From: Kutzneria kofuensis
GTDB lineage: Bacteria > Actinomycetota > Actinomycetes > Mycobacteriales > Pseudonocardiaceae
Direction of reading: 5' to 3'
Length of the DNA: 64,000 nucleotides
Assembly: GCF_014203355.1 (NCBI RefSeq)
Contig: NZ_JACHIR010000001.1
Span: 6,388,038 to 6,452,037, forward strand
Shown here one piece after another: positions 24,099 through 32,785 of this stretch (position 1 is the first letter of the stretch; every line of letters begins with the position of its first letter). The position numbers were made by a program, and so were the translations under genes. The notes below the pieces were generated by a model. The model made no database searches. It saw only the letters and a list, made by a program, of their open reading frames with translations, and had not been told where the DNA came from.

Positions 24099-25973
24099 AT
24101 GAACGACCCCGTCGACCGCCGCTCGTTCCTCACCACCGCCGTGCTCGGCTCCGCGGGCGTCGTGGCCGGCGCGAGCCTGCTAGCTCCCCCGGCGGCAGCG
24201 GCGCCGACGCCGGCCACGCCCGATTTCGGGCTCACCAAGTTCCTCGATCCGCTGCGGATTCCGCCGGTGCTGCGGCCGCATGCGCGGCGCCAGGACCAGA
24301 TCACGGTCACCATGAAGAACGCGCGGATCAAGCTGCATTCCCAGCTGCCGGCGACCGAGATGTGGACGTACGAGGGGCATTTCCCCGGCCCGACCATCGA
24401 GGTGTGCAGCGGCCGACGGCTGCGTGTGGCGTGGACCAACGACCTTGACGGGAAGATCCCGCTCACGGCGGTGAAGGTGCCGTTCCGGAAGCCGTCGCCG
24501 GCCAACGTGCCCGGCTACCGCAACCCCGACGGCAGCCTGCCCGCCGGGGTGGAGCTGATCGACGGCGCCGCCGACCTGCCGCCGTGGACCGTCGTGCACG
24601 TTCACGGCGCGGTGACCAACGCCGGCAGCGACGGCTGGACGCACAACGCGATGCTGCCGGGGAATTCGCAGCTCGCCGAGTACCCGAACCGCCAGGCGGC
24701 GTCGCCGCTGTGGTACCACGACCACGCGATGGCGATCACCCGGTTCTCCGTCTACGCCGGGCTGTGCGGCATGTTCCTCGTGCGGGACGAGGAGGAGGAC
24801 CGGCTGGGGCTGCCCAGCGGCGACCACGAGGTTCCGCTGGTCATCAGCGACCGCAACCTCGACACCGACGGCTCCGGGGCGCTGACCGGCAAGCTGCTGT
24901 ACAAGATGCCGTACGCGCCGGCGACCGGCACGATGGTTCCGGTCACCGGCCCGTTCACCCTGGTCAACGGCGTCATCTGGCCGCATCTGGACGTGCAGGC
25001 GCGCTGGTATCGCTTCCGGGTGCTCAACGCGGCCAACTCCCAGTTCTTCCGGCTCGATCTGGTCGACGAGGCCGGCGTCGTGCCCAACGACGCCGTGCGG
25101 ATCATCGGCACCGACGGCGGCCTGTTGCCCGCGCCGGCCGAGGTGCCCGCGGGCGGCGTGACCCTGACCCCGGCCGAGCGGATCGACCTGCTGATCGACT
25201 TCAGCCGGTTCCAGGGCCGGCGCTTACGCCTGACCAGCACCGGCAGCGTGGTCGAGCCGGACATCATGGAGTTCCGGGTGGAGAACCGCAGCCGCCGCGA
25301 CCCGTTCCGGCTGCCGCAGCGGCTGTCGAAGTCGTACGTGCGGTTGGTGCACGGCACGACCGTGCCCGAGGAACACGAGCACGTGTTCGTGGCGATGCTG
25401 CCGCCGAACGTGGCCGGCGAGCCGAACCCGACCATGTGGGAGCTGCGGGAGATCACCGACCCACCGGCGCAGTTCCCGGCCAACGGGATCATCCAGCTCA
25501 CCGATCCGAACACCGGCAAGGTGAGGACGTTCCGTCGCGGCGCGGCCTTGTTCGACGACACGACGTCGTTCTTCTTCCACCGTGGTCAGTGGGTGGTGTG
25601 GAACTTCCTCCAGCTCGGCAGCGCCCCGCACCCGATGCACATCCACGCCGCACGGTTCCAGCTGCTGAGCCGGCGGACGTGGACCGACCTGTCGGCGTTC
25701 GACCTCGCCACCGGCGGCACGAGTAGACCGATGCCCGTGCCGACCGAGGGGCCGGTGATCGAGAAGTGGGAGCAGGGCTGGAAGGACACCTTCCAGGCCC
25801 GGCAGGGGGAGTGGCTCACCGTCGCCGGCCGGTTCGACGGCGCGACCGGCGAGTTCATGTACCACTGCCACATCCTCGAACACGAGGACATGGGCATGAT
25901 GCGGCCGTTCGTCGTGCACCCGCCGGAGGTGGCCAGGGTGATGGGCACGGGCGGCTCCGGGCACCACATGTAG
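24099..25973 (+). CDS. Tat-exported multicopper oxidase
   Basis: The 624-residue enzyme has a twin-arginine signal (DRRSFLTTAV, cleavage near residue 36). All four copper-binding segments are intact: HVHG (about 167), WYHDHA (about 206), HPMHIH (about 512) and the C-terminal HCHILEHEDMGM, with the axial Met of the type 1 site. The layout resembles CotA, bilirubin oxidase and phenoxazinone synthase, which oxidise phenolics or metals with reduction of oxygen to water. ATG 24099 follows GCAGGAGGA. One TTA codon (25224-25226). It lies inside the ESX locus with no obvious link to secretion, since it carries its own Tat signal. Confidence 0.93.
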   Translation: MNDPVDRRSFLTTAVLGSAGVVAGASLLAPPAAAAPTPATPDFGLTKFLDPLRIPPVLRPHARRQDQITVTMKNARIKLHSQLPATEMWTYEGHFPGPTIEVCSGRRLRVAWTNDLDGKIPLTAVKVPFRKPSPANVPGYRNPDGSLPAGVELIDGAADLPPWTVVHVHGAVTNAGSDGWTHNAMLPGNSQLAEYPNRQAASPLWYHDHAMAITRFSVYAGLCGMFLVRDEEEDRLGLPSGDHEVPLVISDRNLDTDGSGALTGKLLYKMPYAPATGTMVPVTGPFTLVNGVIWPHLDVQARWYRFRVLNAANSQFFRLDLVDEAGVVPNDAVRIIGTDGGLLPAPAEVPAGGVTLTPAERIDLLIDFSRFQGRRLRLTSTGSVVEPDIMEFRVENRSRRDPFRLPQRLSKSYVRLVHGTTVPEEHEHVFVAMLPPNVAGEPNPTMWELREITDPPAQFPANGIIQLTDPNTGKVRTFRRGAALFDDTTSFFFHRGQWVVWNFLQLGSAPHPMHIHAARFQLLSRRTWTDLSAFDLATGGTSRPMPVPTEGPVIEKWEQGWKDTFQARQGEWLTVAGRFDGATGEFMYHCHILEHEDMGMMRPFVVHPPEVARVMGTGGSGHHM

Positions 25974-26054
25974 TGGGTACTTTTGCCGTCTGGGTTGCCG
26001 TCGCGCCCGCTCTACGCTCCGTCCCACAAGGTCGCCGACCAGGGAGGGAGTGGG

Positions 26055-26795
26055 ATGGACACCGGTCAGTACGAGGTGCGTCCGGAGGCCATGCGGTCCG
26101 CGGTCGGCAACATCGGCGGCATCATCATGCAGACCGTCAACGCCGTGCTCGACCTGGAGGCGCTGGTGTTGGCGCCGACCTCGTTCGCGATGATCGGTGA
26201 CGCGGTCGCGTCCGGCAACGTCGCGATGCAGGCGCAGCAGGTCGCCGCGTTGCAGTCGCTGCTGAAGGGCCTGCAGGCCGTCAACGACCTGATCCGCAAG
26301 AGCGCCGACGCGTACGACGACGCCGACCGCGCGGTGGCGCAGGGTTTCGGCGGCAATCCGTCCGCCGGCACGGCCAACACCGCGAGCCTGTGGTCCAGCC
26401 CGGCGGCCGGCCTGGTGGCGGCGCAGGCGTTCAACGACAGCGTCGGCGGCGCGGGCGATCCGCACTCGGTGGCGAACGTGCTGGACTACCTGGGACACGC
26501 GGGCCTCGGCCACGACTCGTCGGCCGGACAGTTCGCCCATGACAGCACGGGTTTCGCCAACTGGCTGGACTCGAGCCCCAATCACCAGGCCCAGGTCGGC
26601 GTGATCGGCGTGTACTCGGGCGTGGCCCGCAACCTCGGCGACATCCCCGGCGGCGTGCACGCGGGCGACGTGGTGGTGGTCAACTCCACCATCGGCGTCG
26701 CCGGCGCCGGCGGGCAGCTCTACAACCACGGCCTGCTCACCCCGGACTTCGGCGGCCTCGCGATGGTCCGCGTCTACCGTCCGATGCCGGCCTGA
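26055..26795 (+). CDS. EspC-like ESX protein with unknown C-terminal domain
   Basis: The first about 95 residues of this 246-residue protein form an EspC-type helical hairpin ending SADAYDDADRAVAQ, which contains YxxxD. A short linker leads to about 135 residues I do not recognise, with GDPHSVANVLDYLGHAG, HDSTGFANWLDSSP and GVHAGDVVVVNSTIG; the end is beta-rich. No Sec signal. ATG 26055 has AGGGAGGGAG upstream. It opens a plus-strand run of six genes that ends with eccD. The C-terminal part may be a cargo domain. Confidence 0.65.
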   Translation: MDTGQYEVRPEAMRSAVGNIGGIIMQTVNAVLDLEALVLAPTSFAMIGDAVASGNVAMQAQQVAALQSLLKGLQAVNDLIRKSADAYDDADRAVAQGFGGNPSAGTANTASLWSSPAAGLVAAQAFNDSVGGAGDPHSVANVLDYLGHAGLGHDSSAGQFAHDSTGFANWLDSSPNHQAQVGVIGVYSGVARNLGDIPGGVHAGDVVVVNSTIGVAGAGGQLYNHGLLTPDFGGLAMVRVYRPMPA

Positions 26796-26809
26796 CAGGA
26801 GAGACCACC

Positions 26810-27850
26810 GTGTTCACGTTCCCGAACTCCAGCGCGATGGACGCGACGGCGAGCTCCGGCGGGCCGATCACGTTCCTGCCGCGCATCGTCACCGGCCAGC
26901 CCGAGCAGATCGCCGCGCACGTCGCGCACGTGCTGGACAAGGCCAAGCAGTTCGTCACGCTGATGGACGACTTCGCCAAGGCCGAGAAGCAGCTGGCGCA
27001 GGTGTGGTCGGGCGCGGCGTCCGAGACGGCGCTGAAGAAGATCACCGACTCGCTGCAGTCGTTCGAGAAGATCATCAAGGTGGTGCAGGAGGGCGCGCAG
27101 CTGCTCGGCGTGGCCGGCACGCTGGTCAAGTCCGCGCAGGCCGCCTACACCTCGGTCGTCTCGGCGGTGAACCCCACCGTTGCCGCGCTGATGTCGAACC
27201 CGTGGACACACGCGGCAGCGGTCGCGCTGTCCACCGCGACCTCGGCCTCGCTGCGCGGCTTCATCGAGGCGATCGGCGGGCTGCTCAAGACGTTGGGGCT
27301 GACCAAGCTCGGCACCGAGCTGACGACGCTGGCGTCGATCATCCAGGAGCTGGAGAAACTGTTCGGTGGCACCAACTCCGCCTCGGCGTCGACCCCCGGC
27401 GGCACCACGCCGTCGACGTCGACCGTGACGAGCACCCCGGTGACCGCGCCGGTCGCGCCGCCGCCGGTGGCCTCGCCGACCGGCCAGTTGGTGGCGTCGC
27501 ACACGACGCCCACGCCGGTGACGCAGTCGAACCCGTACGCCTACACGCCGCCCGCGCTCGGTGGGACGGGAACCACGCCGAGCACGGCCGATTCGTGGAT
27601 CCCGGTCGACCCGCCGGCCGGGACCACCCCCGCCGGGACGACTCCCGCCGGGTCCACGCCTGTCGTCTCGGTCCCGCCGGTCACCGATCCCGGCGTGATC
27701 AAGGTGACCACGACGATCGGCGCCGAGTCGACCACCGTGGAGATTCCGACCGGCCACGACGCCCAGGTCGACGTGGACATCCCGGTCAACGGCGAGCACG
27801 TCACCGAGCACATCTCCGTGACGGGCACCGGCAAGGTCTCGGTGTCGTGA
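26810..27850 (+). CDS. WXG-type ESX substrate with Pro/Thr-rich stalk
   Basis: The 346-residue product has an N-terminal helical hairpin with AQVWSGAASETA (about residue 65), a WxG-type turn, extended by long Ala-rich helices (to about 180) that may contact membrane. Then comes an 80-residue Thr/Pro/Ser-rich segment with TPAGTTPAGSTP repeats and a small beta-rich C-terminal domain (about 285-346). It starts 14 bp after the EspC-like gene and its stop overlaps the next GTG by 4 bp, so the two large proteins are coupled. Confidence 0.65.
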   Translation: MFTFPNSSAMDATASSGGPITFLPRIVTGQPEQIAAHVAHVLDKAKQFVTLMDDFAKAEKQLAQVWSGAASETALKKITDSLQSFEKIIKVVQEGAQLLGVAGTLVKSAQAAYTSVVSAVNPTVAALMSNPWTHAAAVALSTATSASLRGFIEAIGGLLKTLGLTKLGTELTTLASIIQELEKLFGGTNSASASTPGGTTPSTSTVTSTPVTAPVAPPPVASPTGQLVASHTTPTPVTQSNPYAYTPPALGGTGTTPSTADSWIPVDPPAGTTPAGTTPAGSTPVVSVPPVTDPGVIKVTTTIGAESTTVEIPTGHDAQVDVDIPVNGEHVTEHISVTGTGKVSVS

Positions 27851-29277
27851 CCGACATCTCCGGGGTCGTCGCCTCGGTCCTCACCCGATACCTGACCGTG
27901 CTCGACGAGTGCGCCAAGCAGGTCACCGGCGATCCCGCCGCGCTGCAACGACAAGCGCAGCGGCAGGCGGACGAGGCGACGAACCTGGCCGCGGTGTCGG
28001 CGGAGATCTCCAGCTGTGCCGGGAAAACCGACGCCAGTTGGCAGGGCACCGCGCAGCGGGCGTTCGCGTCGGCCGCCGGCGTGCTCACCAAGGACATCGA
28101 GGACGTCACCCAGCAGCTGAAGGCCGAGGCGCAGCGGCTGTCGATGACCGCCGCCGCGATCCAGACCACGATGTCCGCGATGGACACCGTGCGGGCCGAG
28201 TTTCTCCAGTACGCCAGGGTACTCGTCGACGAGGCTCGGACCGCGGCGACCGGCTCCGAGCAGGCGTTCCTCAACGCGGCCCAGCAGTTGGGCGACTCGG
28301 CCGTGAGGTCGGCGACCGCGCTGCGGCAGCGGCTCGTCGACGCCTTGACCCAGTTGTACGGCCTGAAGCCGGAAACCTCGGAGCCGGCGGAGTCTTCGGA
28401 GAAGGAGGACGAGGGACCGGGCAAGGTCAAGGTCGACTTCGCGCAGCTGAAGAAGGGTTCGCTGTCGTGGATCGGCGAGGAGATCCTCGACGGCCGCAAG
28501 CGGCCGCGCTCGGTGCCGTCCTGGTTCTCCAACTCCGGCTGGTACAAGCTGACCGAGGACGGCTTCTCCGGCACCCGTGCGCCGAAGAAGGACGACACCC
28601 CGTTCGGCGACGCCGAGCTGCCCGAGCACGCGTCGACCGGCCAGAAGCTGTGGCACAGCACGGACATCACGCTGCTCAAGGGCGAGGGCGTGCTCGGTGA
28701 CGAGAGCTGGGGCGCGAAGGTCGGCGACAACGTCGACGAGGCCCACCTCTCTGTCGGTCCTCGTGCCACCTGGGACGCGGCCGCGCTCGTGCACGGCGGC
28801 GAGTTCCGCCTCGACGGCAAGGTTCAGGGCACCCTGGCCGATGTCGGCGCGAGCGGCGCGTTGACCAACGGCGTCGTCACGGCGAAGGGTGACGTCGACG
28901 CGTACGTCGGCGGACAGCTGGGCGGCCATCTCGACGGCAGCACCCACGGCGTCGCCGCGCACCTGGATGCCTTTGCCGGAGCCAAGATCAGCGGATCCGC
29001 CGGTGTCGACGTGGCGGGCATCGGCGTCGGCGCGAAGGGCGAGCTGGAGGCCGGCATCGGCGCGCAGTTCGACGGACAGGCCACTATGGACAATGGCCAC
29101 ATCAAGGTCAACTTCAAGGTCGGCGCCGCCCTCGGCGTCGGCGGCAGCCTCGGCGCGAACATCGACATCGACCTGCCCAAGGTGTGGGAGACGGCGTCGC
29201 ACTACGGTCACGAGGCGTACGAGTCGGTGAGCAACACGGCGTCGCAGGCGGCGCGGGCGATCGGATCGGTATGGTAG
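27847..29277 (+). CDS. WXG-type protein with glycine-rich beta-repeat C terminus
   Basis: The 476-residue product has an N-terminal WXG100 unit (about 1-105) with DASWQGTAQRAF, a second helical stretch (to about 170), an acidic/charged linker, and a mid region with PSWFSNSGWYKLTEDG. The C-terminal 190 residues are glycine- and alanine-rich with alternating repeats (AHLDAFAGAKISGSAG, GVGAKGELEAGIGAQ, FKVGAALGVGGSLG), a pattern seen at the C terminus of other actinobacterial WXG-type proteins and compatible with a beta-roll or membrane-active domain. GTG 27847 overlaps the upstream stop. A toxin role is possible but no catalytic motif is visible. Confidence 0.65.
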   Translation: MTDISGVVASVLTRYLTVLDECAKQVTGDPAALQRQAQRQADEATNLAAVSAEISSCAGKTDASWQGTAQRAFASAAGVLTKDIEDVTQQLKAEAQRLSMTAAAIQTTMSAMDTVRAEFLQYARVLVDEARTAATGSEQAFLNAAQQLGDSAVRSATALRQRLVDALTQLYGLKPETSEPAESSEKEDEGPGKVKVDFAQLKKGSLSWIGEEILDGRKRPRSVPSWFSNSGWYKLTEDGFSGTRAPKKDDTPFGDAELPEHASTGQKLWHSTDITLLKGEGVLGDESWGAKVGDNVDEAHLSVGPRATWDAAALVHGGEFRLDGKVQGTLADVGASGALTNGVVTAKGDVDAYVGGQLGGHLDGSTHGVAAHLDAFAGAKISGSAGVDVAGIGVGAKGELEAGIGAQFDGQATMDNGHIKVNFKVGAALGVGGSLGANIDIDLPKVWETASHYGHEAYESVSNTASQAARAIGSVW

Positions 29278-29741
29278 AGCTGCCGCTGGGACTGGACGTG
29301 CCGGACGGCTGGGTTCCCGTGGACCCGGCCGAATCGGGGGCTCCCGGCGCGGCGCTCGTCGTCGTGTTGCCCACGCCCGAGGGGGAGTTCACCCCGAACA
29401 TCACCGTCGGCGTCGGTGAGCCCCAGTCCACTGTGGACGTGCACGCGGCCGCCGACGCCGCCGTGGAACGGCTGTCCGAAGTGGCCGACGAACTCGTGGT
29501 GCGCAGCCGGCAGGACGTGGGCGAGGAGCCCGCTCCCGGTGTCGCCCAGGTGATCGACCTGCTGGTGGGTGGCCAGCGGCTCGCGCAGTACCAGGTGCAC
29601 CTGTCGATTCCGTTGCCGGACAACGACGGGCACGTGGCGGTGGAGCTGGCCGGCACCTGCACGCCGTCGCAGGCCGAGCGGGCGGTGCCGGACTTCCAGC
29701 GAGTGGTGGGCAGTTTCCACCTGCGCGCGGACGATGAGTGA
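29271..29741 (+). CDS. LpqN/DUF1795-like protein
   Basis: The 156-residue protein opens VELPLGLDVPDGWVPVD, continues with LVVVLPTPEGEFTPNITVGV and ends in a strand-helix pattern with VGSFHL. This matches the layout of the LpqN/DcrB-like fold (ligand- or partner-binding proteins), with the tell-tale PNI/PNV. There is no signal peptide or lipobox, so it is cytosolic or co-exported. ATG 29271 overlaps the WXG/beta-repeat gene by 7 bp, so a chaperone or immunity role towards that product is conceivable. This is inference from coupling only. Confidence 0.55.
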   Translation: MVELPLGLDVPDGWVPVDPAESGAPGAALVVVLPTPEGEFTPNITVGVGEPQSTVDVHAAADAAVERLSEVADELVVRSRQDVGEEPAPGVAQVIDLLVGGQRLAQYQVHLSIPLPDNDGHVAVELAGTCTPSQAERAVPDFQRVVGSFHLRADDE

Positions 29742-29751
29742 GAGGCGGATC

Positions 29752-30084
29752 ATGGACCTGGAGACCGGTGTCGACGTGCAGGGCCTGCTCGATCAGGTGC
29801 GGGCGCAGCAGGAGCAGGTGCAGCGCATCCAGCGCGGCGTCGAGGCCATGGAGGTCAAGGGGTATTCGCGCGGCAACGAGGTGACCGTGTCGCTGCGGGG
29901 CAGCGGGCAGTTCACCGACGTCAGCATCGATCCCGAGGCGATGCGCCGCTACAACGCCCGTGACCTGGGGGACATGGTGCTGGAGGCCGTCAACGACGGT
30001 TTACGCAAGATGGCCGAGGCCACCAGCGCCCGGTTCGCGCCGGTGATCGAGGCGGCCGGCCGGATGGAGCGGTTCACGTCATGA
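29752..30084 (+). CDS. YbaB/EbfC-family DNA-binding-like protein
   Basis: The 110-residue product matches the YbaB family: an N-terminal coiled-coil helix (QVRAQQEQVQRIQRGVEAM), a central sheet (VTVSLRGSGQFTDVSIDPE) and a C-terminal helix (DMVLEAVNDGLRKMAE). YbaB-like proteins bind DNA as dimers, and diverged copies are frequent in actinobacterial ESX loci. ATG 29752 has GAGAGG 6 bases upstream; ATG 29734 is an alternative. A rare TTA codon is at 30001-30003. Its stop overlaps the eccD ATG by 4 bp. Confidence 0.85.
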   Translation: MDLETGVDVQGLLDQVRAQQEQVQRIQRGVEAMEVKGYSRGNEVTVSLRGSGQFTDVSIDPEAMRRYNARDLGDMVLEAVNDGLRKMAEATSARFAPVIEAAGRMERFTS

Positions 30085-31442
30085 TCTCCACGACGCGCCG
30101 GATCACCGTTGTCACTCCCCGGGCGCGTGTGGATGTCGCGCTGCCGGTGCAGAGCACCCTCGCCGAGCTGGTGCCGCAGCTGGTCCGCCTGTCCGGCGCC
30201 GAGGGGCAGGCGTCACCCGACAATCCGGGCTGGGTGCTGTCCCGGCTCGGCGATTCGCCCTTCCCGCCGGGCCTGACTGTCGCCGCGATCGGCCTCCGTG
30301 ACGGCGAAGTGCTGCACCTGAGCCCACGCGAACGACAGGTCGTGCCCCTGCTTTTCGACGACGTCGTCGACGCCATCGCCAGCGTCGCCGCGACGAAAAC
30401 CGGCGCCTGGGCCGGACATATCGCCCGCCGATCGGCTCAGTTGGCCGCCGTCGTCGCTTTGCTCGGCGCCGGAGTCCTGCTCGCCGCCGGCCTGTCGGGC
30501 ACGTGGTTCGCCCCGGCTTCTTGCGGCGCCTTCGCGCTGGTTCTGTTGCTCACCGGTGGCGCTTTGTCCCGTGCCTACGGCGATTCCGGCTCCGGCGTCG
30601 CTTGTGCGACCGCCGGCGTCGGTGCCGCCTTGTTGGCCGGCTTGACCGCCGTGCCGCCCTTCGCCGTGTCCTTGGACGTCGCCTCGCTCGCCGCCGGCCT
30701 GGCCGCGTTGACCGCATACGGCGTTCTGGCCGCCGTTCTGCTGTCCGACCGGTTGCCGTGGTTCGGCGGCCTGGCCGTGGCCGCCGGTGCCGGCACGATC
30801 ACGTCCGCCATCGTTCTGTTGTCCGGCGTTCCCGTCGCCGGCCCCGCCGCCGTGCTGACCGCGCTGATGACCGCCTTGGCCGCATTGGCCCCGATGTTGG
30901 CTTTGCGCCTGGGAAAGCTGCCTCTGCCCCGCGTGCCCGCCGACATCGAGTCCTTCCGGGCCGAGGAGGAGCCGACCCTCGGCCCCGATGTGCTGGACCA
31001 GACCGCCAGCGCCGAGCGGATTCTCACCGGTTTGCTGGCCGCTCTGGCCCTGGCCGGCGTCGGCGGCGTCTTCGCTTTACTGGGTGACGATTCCCCTTGG
31101 CCGGCCGCTCTTTCCGGTGTTCTGGGCGTGGTGTGGCTGTTGCGTTCGCGCTCATACGCCGGCACCGCCCAGCGGCTGGTCCTGCTGTTGGCCGGCCTTG
31201 CCATGCTCGGCCGCCTCGGCGCTTGGCTCATCGCGTGGCAACACGGCACCCTCGTCGCCGTCGGTGTGCTGGTCGTCGCCGCGGTCCTGTGTCTGGCCCA
31301 CGCCTCCCGCGTCCGCCGGGGCCTGCGGTCGCCCTACTGGTCGCGGATGATGGACATCGCCGAGTTCCTCGGCCTCATCGCCATCGTGCCTCTGGTCGGC
31401 GCTGTGCTGAACGTCTACGAGGTGGTCCGCGGCGTCCTGTAG
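30081..31442 (+). CDS. eccD: ESX membrane channel component EccD
   Basis: The 453-residue protein has an N-terminal ubiquitin-like domain (about 1-88, with VTPRARVDVALPVQSTLAEL and LRDGEVLHL) followed by about eleven transmembrane helices, the standard EccD plan. EccD dimers form most of the membrane vestibule of each ESX protomer. A charged cytosolic loop (about 285-310, FRAEEEPTLGPD) splits the helices. ATG 30081 overlaps the YbaB-like stop. It contains one TTA codon (31077-31079). Transcription should end at the 23-bp hairpin at 31457-31511. Confidence 0.93.
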   Translation: MISTTRRITVVTPRARVDVALPVQSTLAELVPQLVRLSGAEGQASPDNPGWVLSRLGDSPFPPGLTVAAIGLRDGEVLHLSPRERQVVPLLFDDVVDAIASVAATKTGAWAGHIARRSAQLAAVVALLGAGVLLAAGLSGTWFAPASCGAFALVLLLTGGALSRAYGDSGSGVACATAGVGAALLAGLTAVPPFAVSLDVASLAAGLAALTAYGVLAAVLLSDRLPWFGGLAVAAGAGTITSAIVLLSGVPVAGPAAVLTALMTALAALAPMLALRLGKLPLPRVPADIESFRAEEEPTLGPDVLDQTASAERILTGLLAALALAGVGGVFALLGDDSPWPAALSGVLGVVWLLRSRSYAGTAQRLVLLLAGLAMLGRLGAWLIAWQHGTLVAVGVLVVAAVLCLAHASRVRRGLRSPYWSRMMDIAEFLGLIAIVPLVGAVLNVYEVVRGVL

Positions 31443-31456
31443 CCCCCCGGATGCTT

Positions 31457-31511
31457 GCGCACGTGAGTGGCTCACTTGGCGGCCAGAGCCAAGTGAGCCA
31501 CTCACGTGCGC
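31457..31511. terminator. Perfect 23-bp hairpin between eccD and eccE
   Basis: A perfect inverted repeat (31457-31479 with 31489-31511, 9-nt loop) starts 15 bp after the eccD stop and lies before the convergent eccE end. The stem includes GTGAGTGGCTCACTTGG, and its symmetry lets it act on both strands. It is followed directly by the partial copy of the dispersed repeat at 31512. Confidence 0.8.
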
Positions 31512-31543
31512 TTCGGTGTGCCGCTGAGCGGGACTCGCCGGGG
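31512..31543. repeat. Dispersed repeat, partial copy D
   Basis: TTCGGTGTGCC, then GAGCG and ACTCGCCGGGG, match the inner part of the 37-nt repeat at 16756 and 48638, with three to four differences. It fills the space between the eccD/eccE hairpin and the eccE stop codon, which it touches. Confidence 0.45.
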
Positions 31544-32623
31544 TTACTCCGGGGTGGCCAGGGGGAGAGACCGGAGCAGGGCGGCCGACTGGCGGCCGTT
31601 GGCCGGGTACAGGTCGGCGGCGAGGCGCTTGACCAACCCCTCGGGGCGTTGCTGGGCGTGTTTGGCGACGTAGCCGACCCGCAGCGACACCGACGTCTCC
31701 GTCGTGCCGCGAGGGGTGCGGCGAAGCAGCAGCGAGCTGCACGTGAACTCGGTCCCGGGGACCAGAACGCCCAGGACCTCGGTGGCGACCCGAGGGCCCG
31801 GGGCGAAGGACGTCTGGGTGAGGCGGCCGATGGACCAGGTCCGCCAGGTCTCGTCGACCTTCACCATGGGGCGGGCGCCGGGGGTGGAGCCGGCGAAGGC
31901 ACGGGGGTCGGCGCCGAGGGCGACCAGGAGGTCCTGGCGTAGCTCCGGCTCGTCCAACACCGCGGAGGCCTGGCCGGCTTCGGCCAATCGGCCGACCAGG
32001 CCAAGGGCGGCGCTGGCGGCGGCACGGTCGGAGCCGGTGGAACCGCCGCCACGGGCCAGGGCGGCGCCGGGCGCGACGGAAGGGCGGTACCGCAGGGCGA
32101 GCCAGTGGATCCGCATGGGCTCGACGGAGGTCGGCCCCGGCACGGTCCACACCACGAGCTGGGCGCCGGCGAGGGGGATGTCGGTGCGCTGCTGGGCTTC
32201 CCGCAAGGCGGTGACCAGCACGTCCAGCTCGGGCCGCACGCCGGAAGGCAGGCGTACGACGGCGACGCGGTCGGGGCCGATGGATGCCAGACCCACGCGG
32301 TTGCCGGCGCGGTCGACGTGACGGACAAAACCCAAACCGGGCAGGACCGCCGCGATGGGGTCCTGCGAGGGAGAAGGCTTGGAGCGGCGCAGATACGACA
32401 GACGCACGCCGATCCACTGGTACAGGCACAGGCCGCCGCGACGCACCGAGGTCACCGCGATCAAGAGCACGGCGACGGCGGCGACGACAATTCCGGTCAC
32501 GTCGAACGGCTGAGAGGTCATCAGGACCGCAAGAGCGGCGATCTGCCACACGGCGATCTGGCCGGCGGTGACCGGACGCAGCCACCGCGCCCTGACCCGC
32601 GTCCTCGTGTCTGCCAACGTCAT
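31544..32623 (-). CDS. eccE: ESX component EccE
   Basis: The 359-residue product has two N-terminal transmembrane helices (about 20-60), the EccE-typical RRGGLCLYQWIGVRLSYL after the second helix, and a large cytosolic domain with QLVVWTVPGP and FTCSSLLLRR. EccE sits at the periphery of the ESX membrane complex. ATG 32623. It is the only core gene in this part on the minus strand, converging with eccD and diverging from eccB over 162 bp. Confidence 0.9.
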   Translation of the reverse strand: MTLADTRTRVRARWLRPVTAGQIAVWQIAALAVLMTSQPFDVTGIVVAAVAVLLIAVTSVRRGGLCLYQWIGVRLSYLRRSKPSPSQDPIAAVLPGLGFVRHVDRAGNRVGLASIGPDRVAVVRLPSGVRPELDVLVTALREAQQRTDIPLAGAQLVVWTVPGPTSVEPMRIHWLALRYRPSVAPGAALARGGGSTGSDRAAASAALGLVGRLAEAGQASAVLDEPELRQDLLVALGADPRAFAGSTPGARPMVKVDETWRTWSIGRLTQTSFAPGPRVATEVLGVLVPGTEFTCSSLLLRRTPRGTTETSVSLRVGYVAKHAQQRPEGLVKRLAADLYPANGRQSAALLRSLPLATPE

Positions 32624-32785
32624 GGCGCTGCGACGCTCCTTGCCCTCGTGTCCGGCAAAGCTGCCCGAAAATCCTCGAACTTCTCCCGGGCGCCGCAGGC
32701 AGCATAGGTATGCTCGGGGCGCCCCGTACAGAGGGATTTCTTACCGGGCAAGGTGTTTCTAGGGGGCACGGGCTGGGGGCACGTG

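Noticed and set aside
29271-29741. LpqN-like protein as a secreted lipoprotein
   Set aside because: No signal peptide or lipobox cysteine at the N terminus, so lipoprotein status is not supported.
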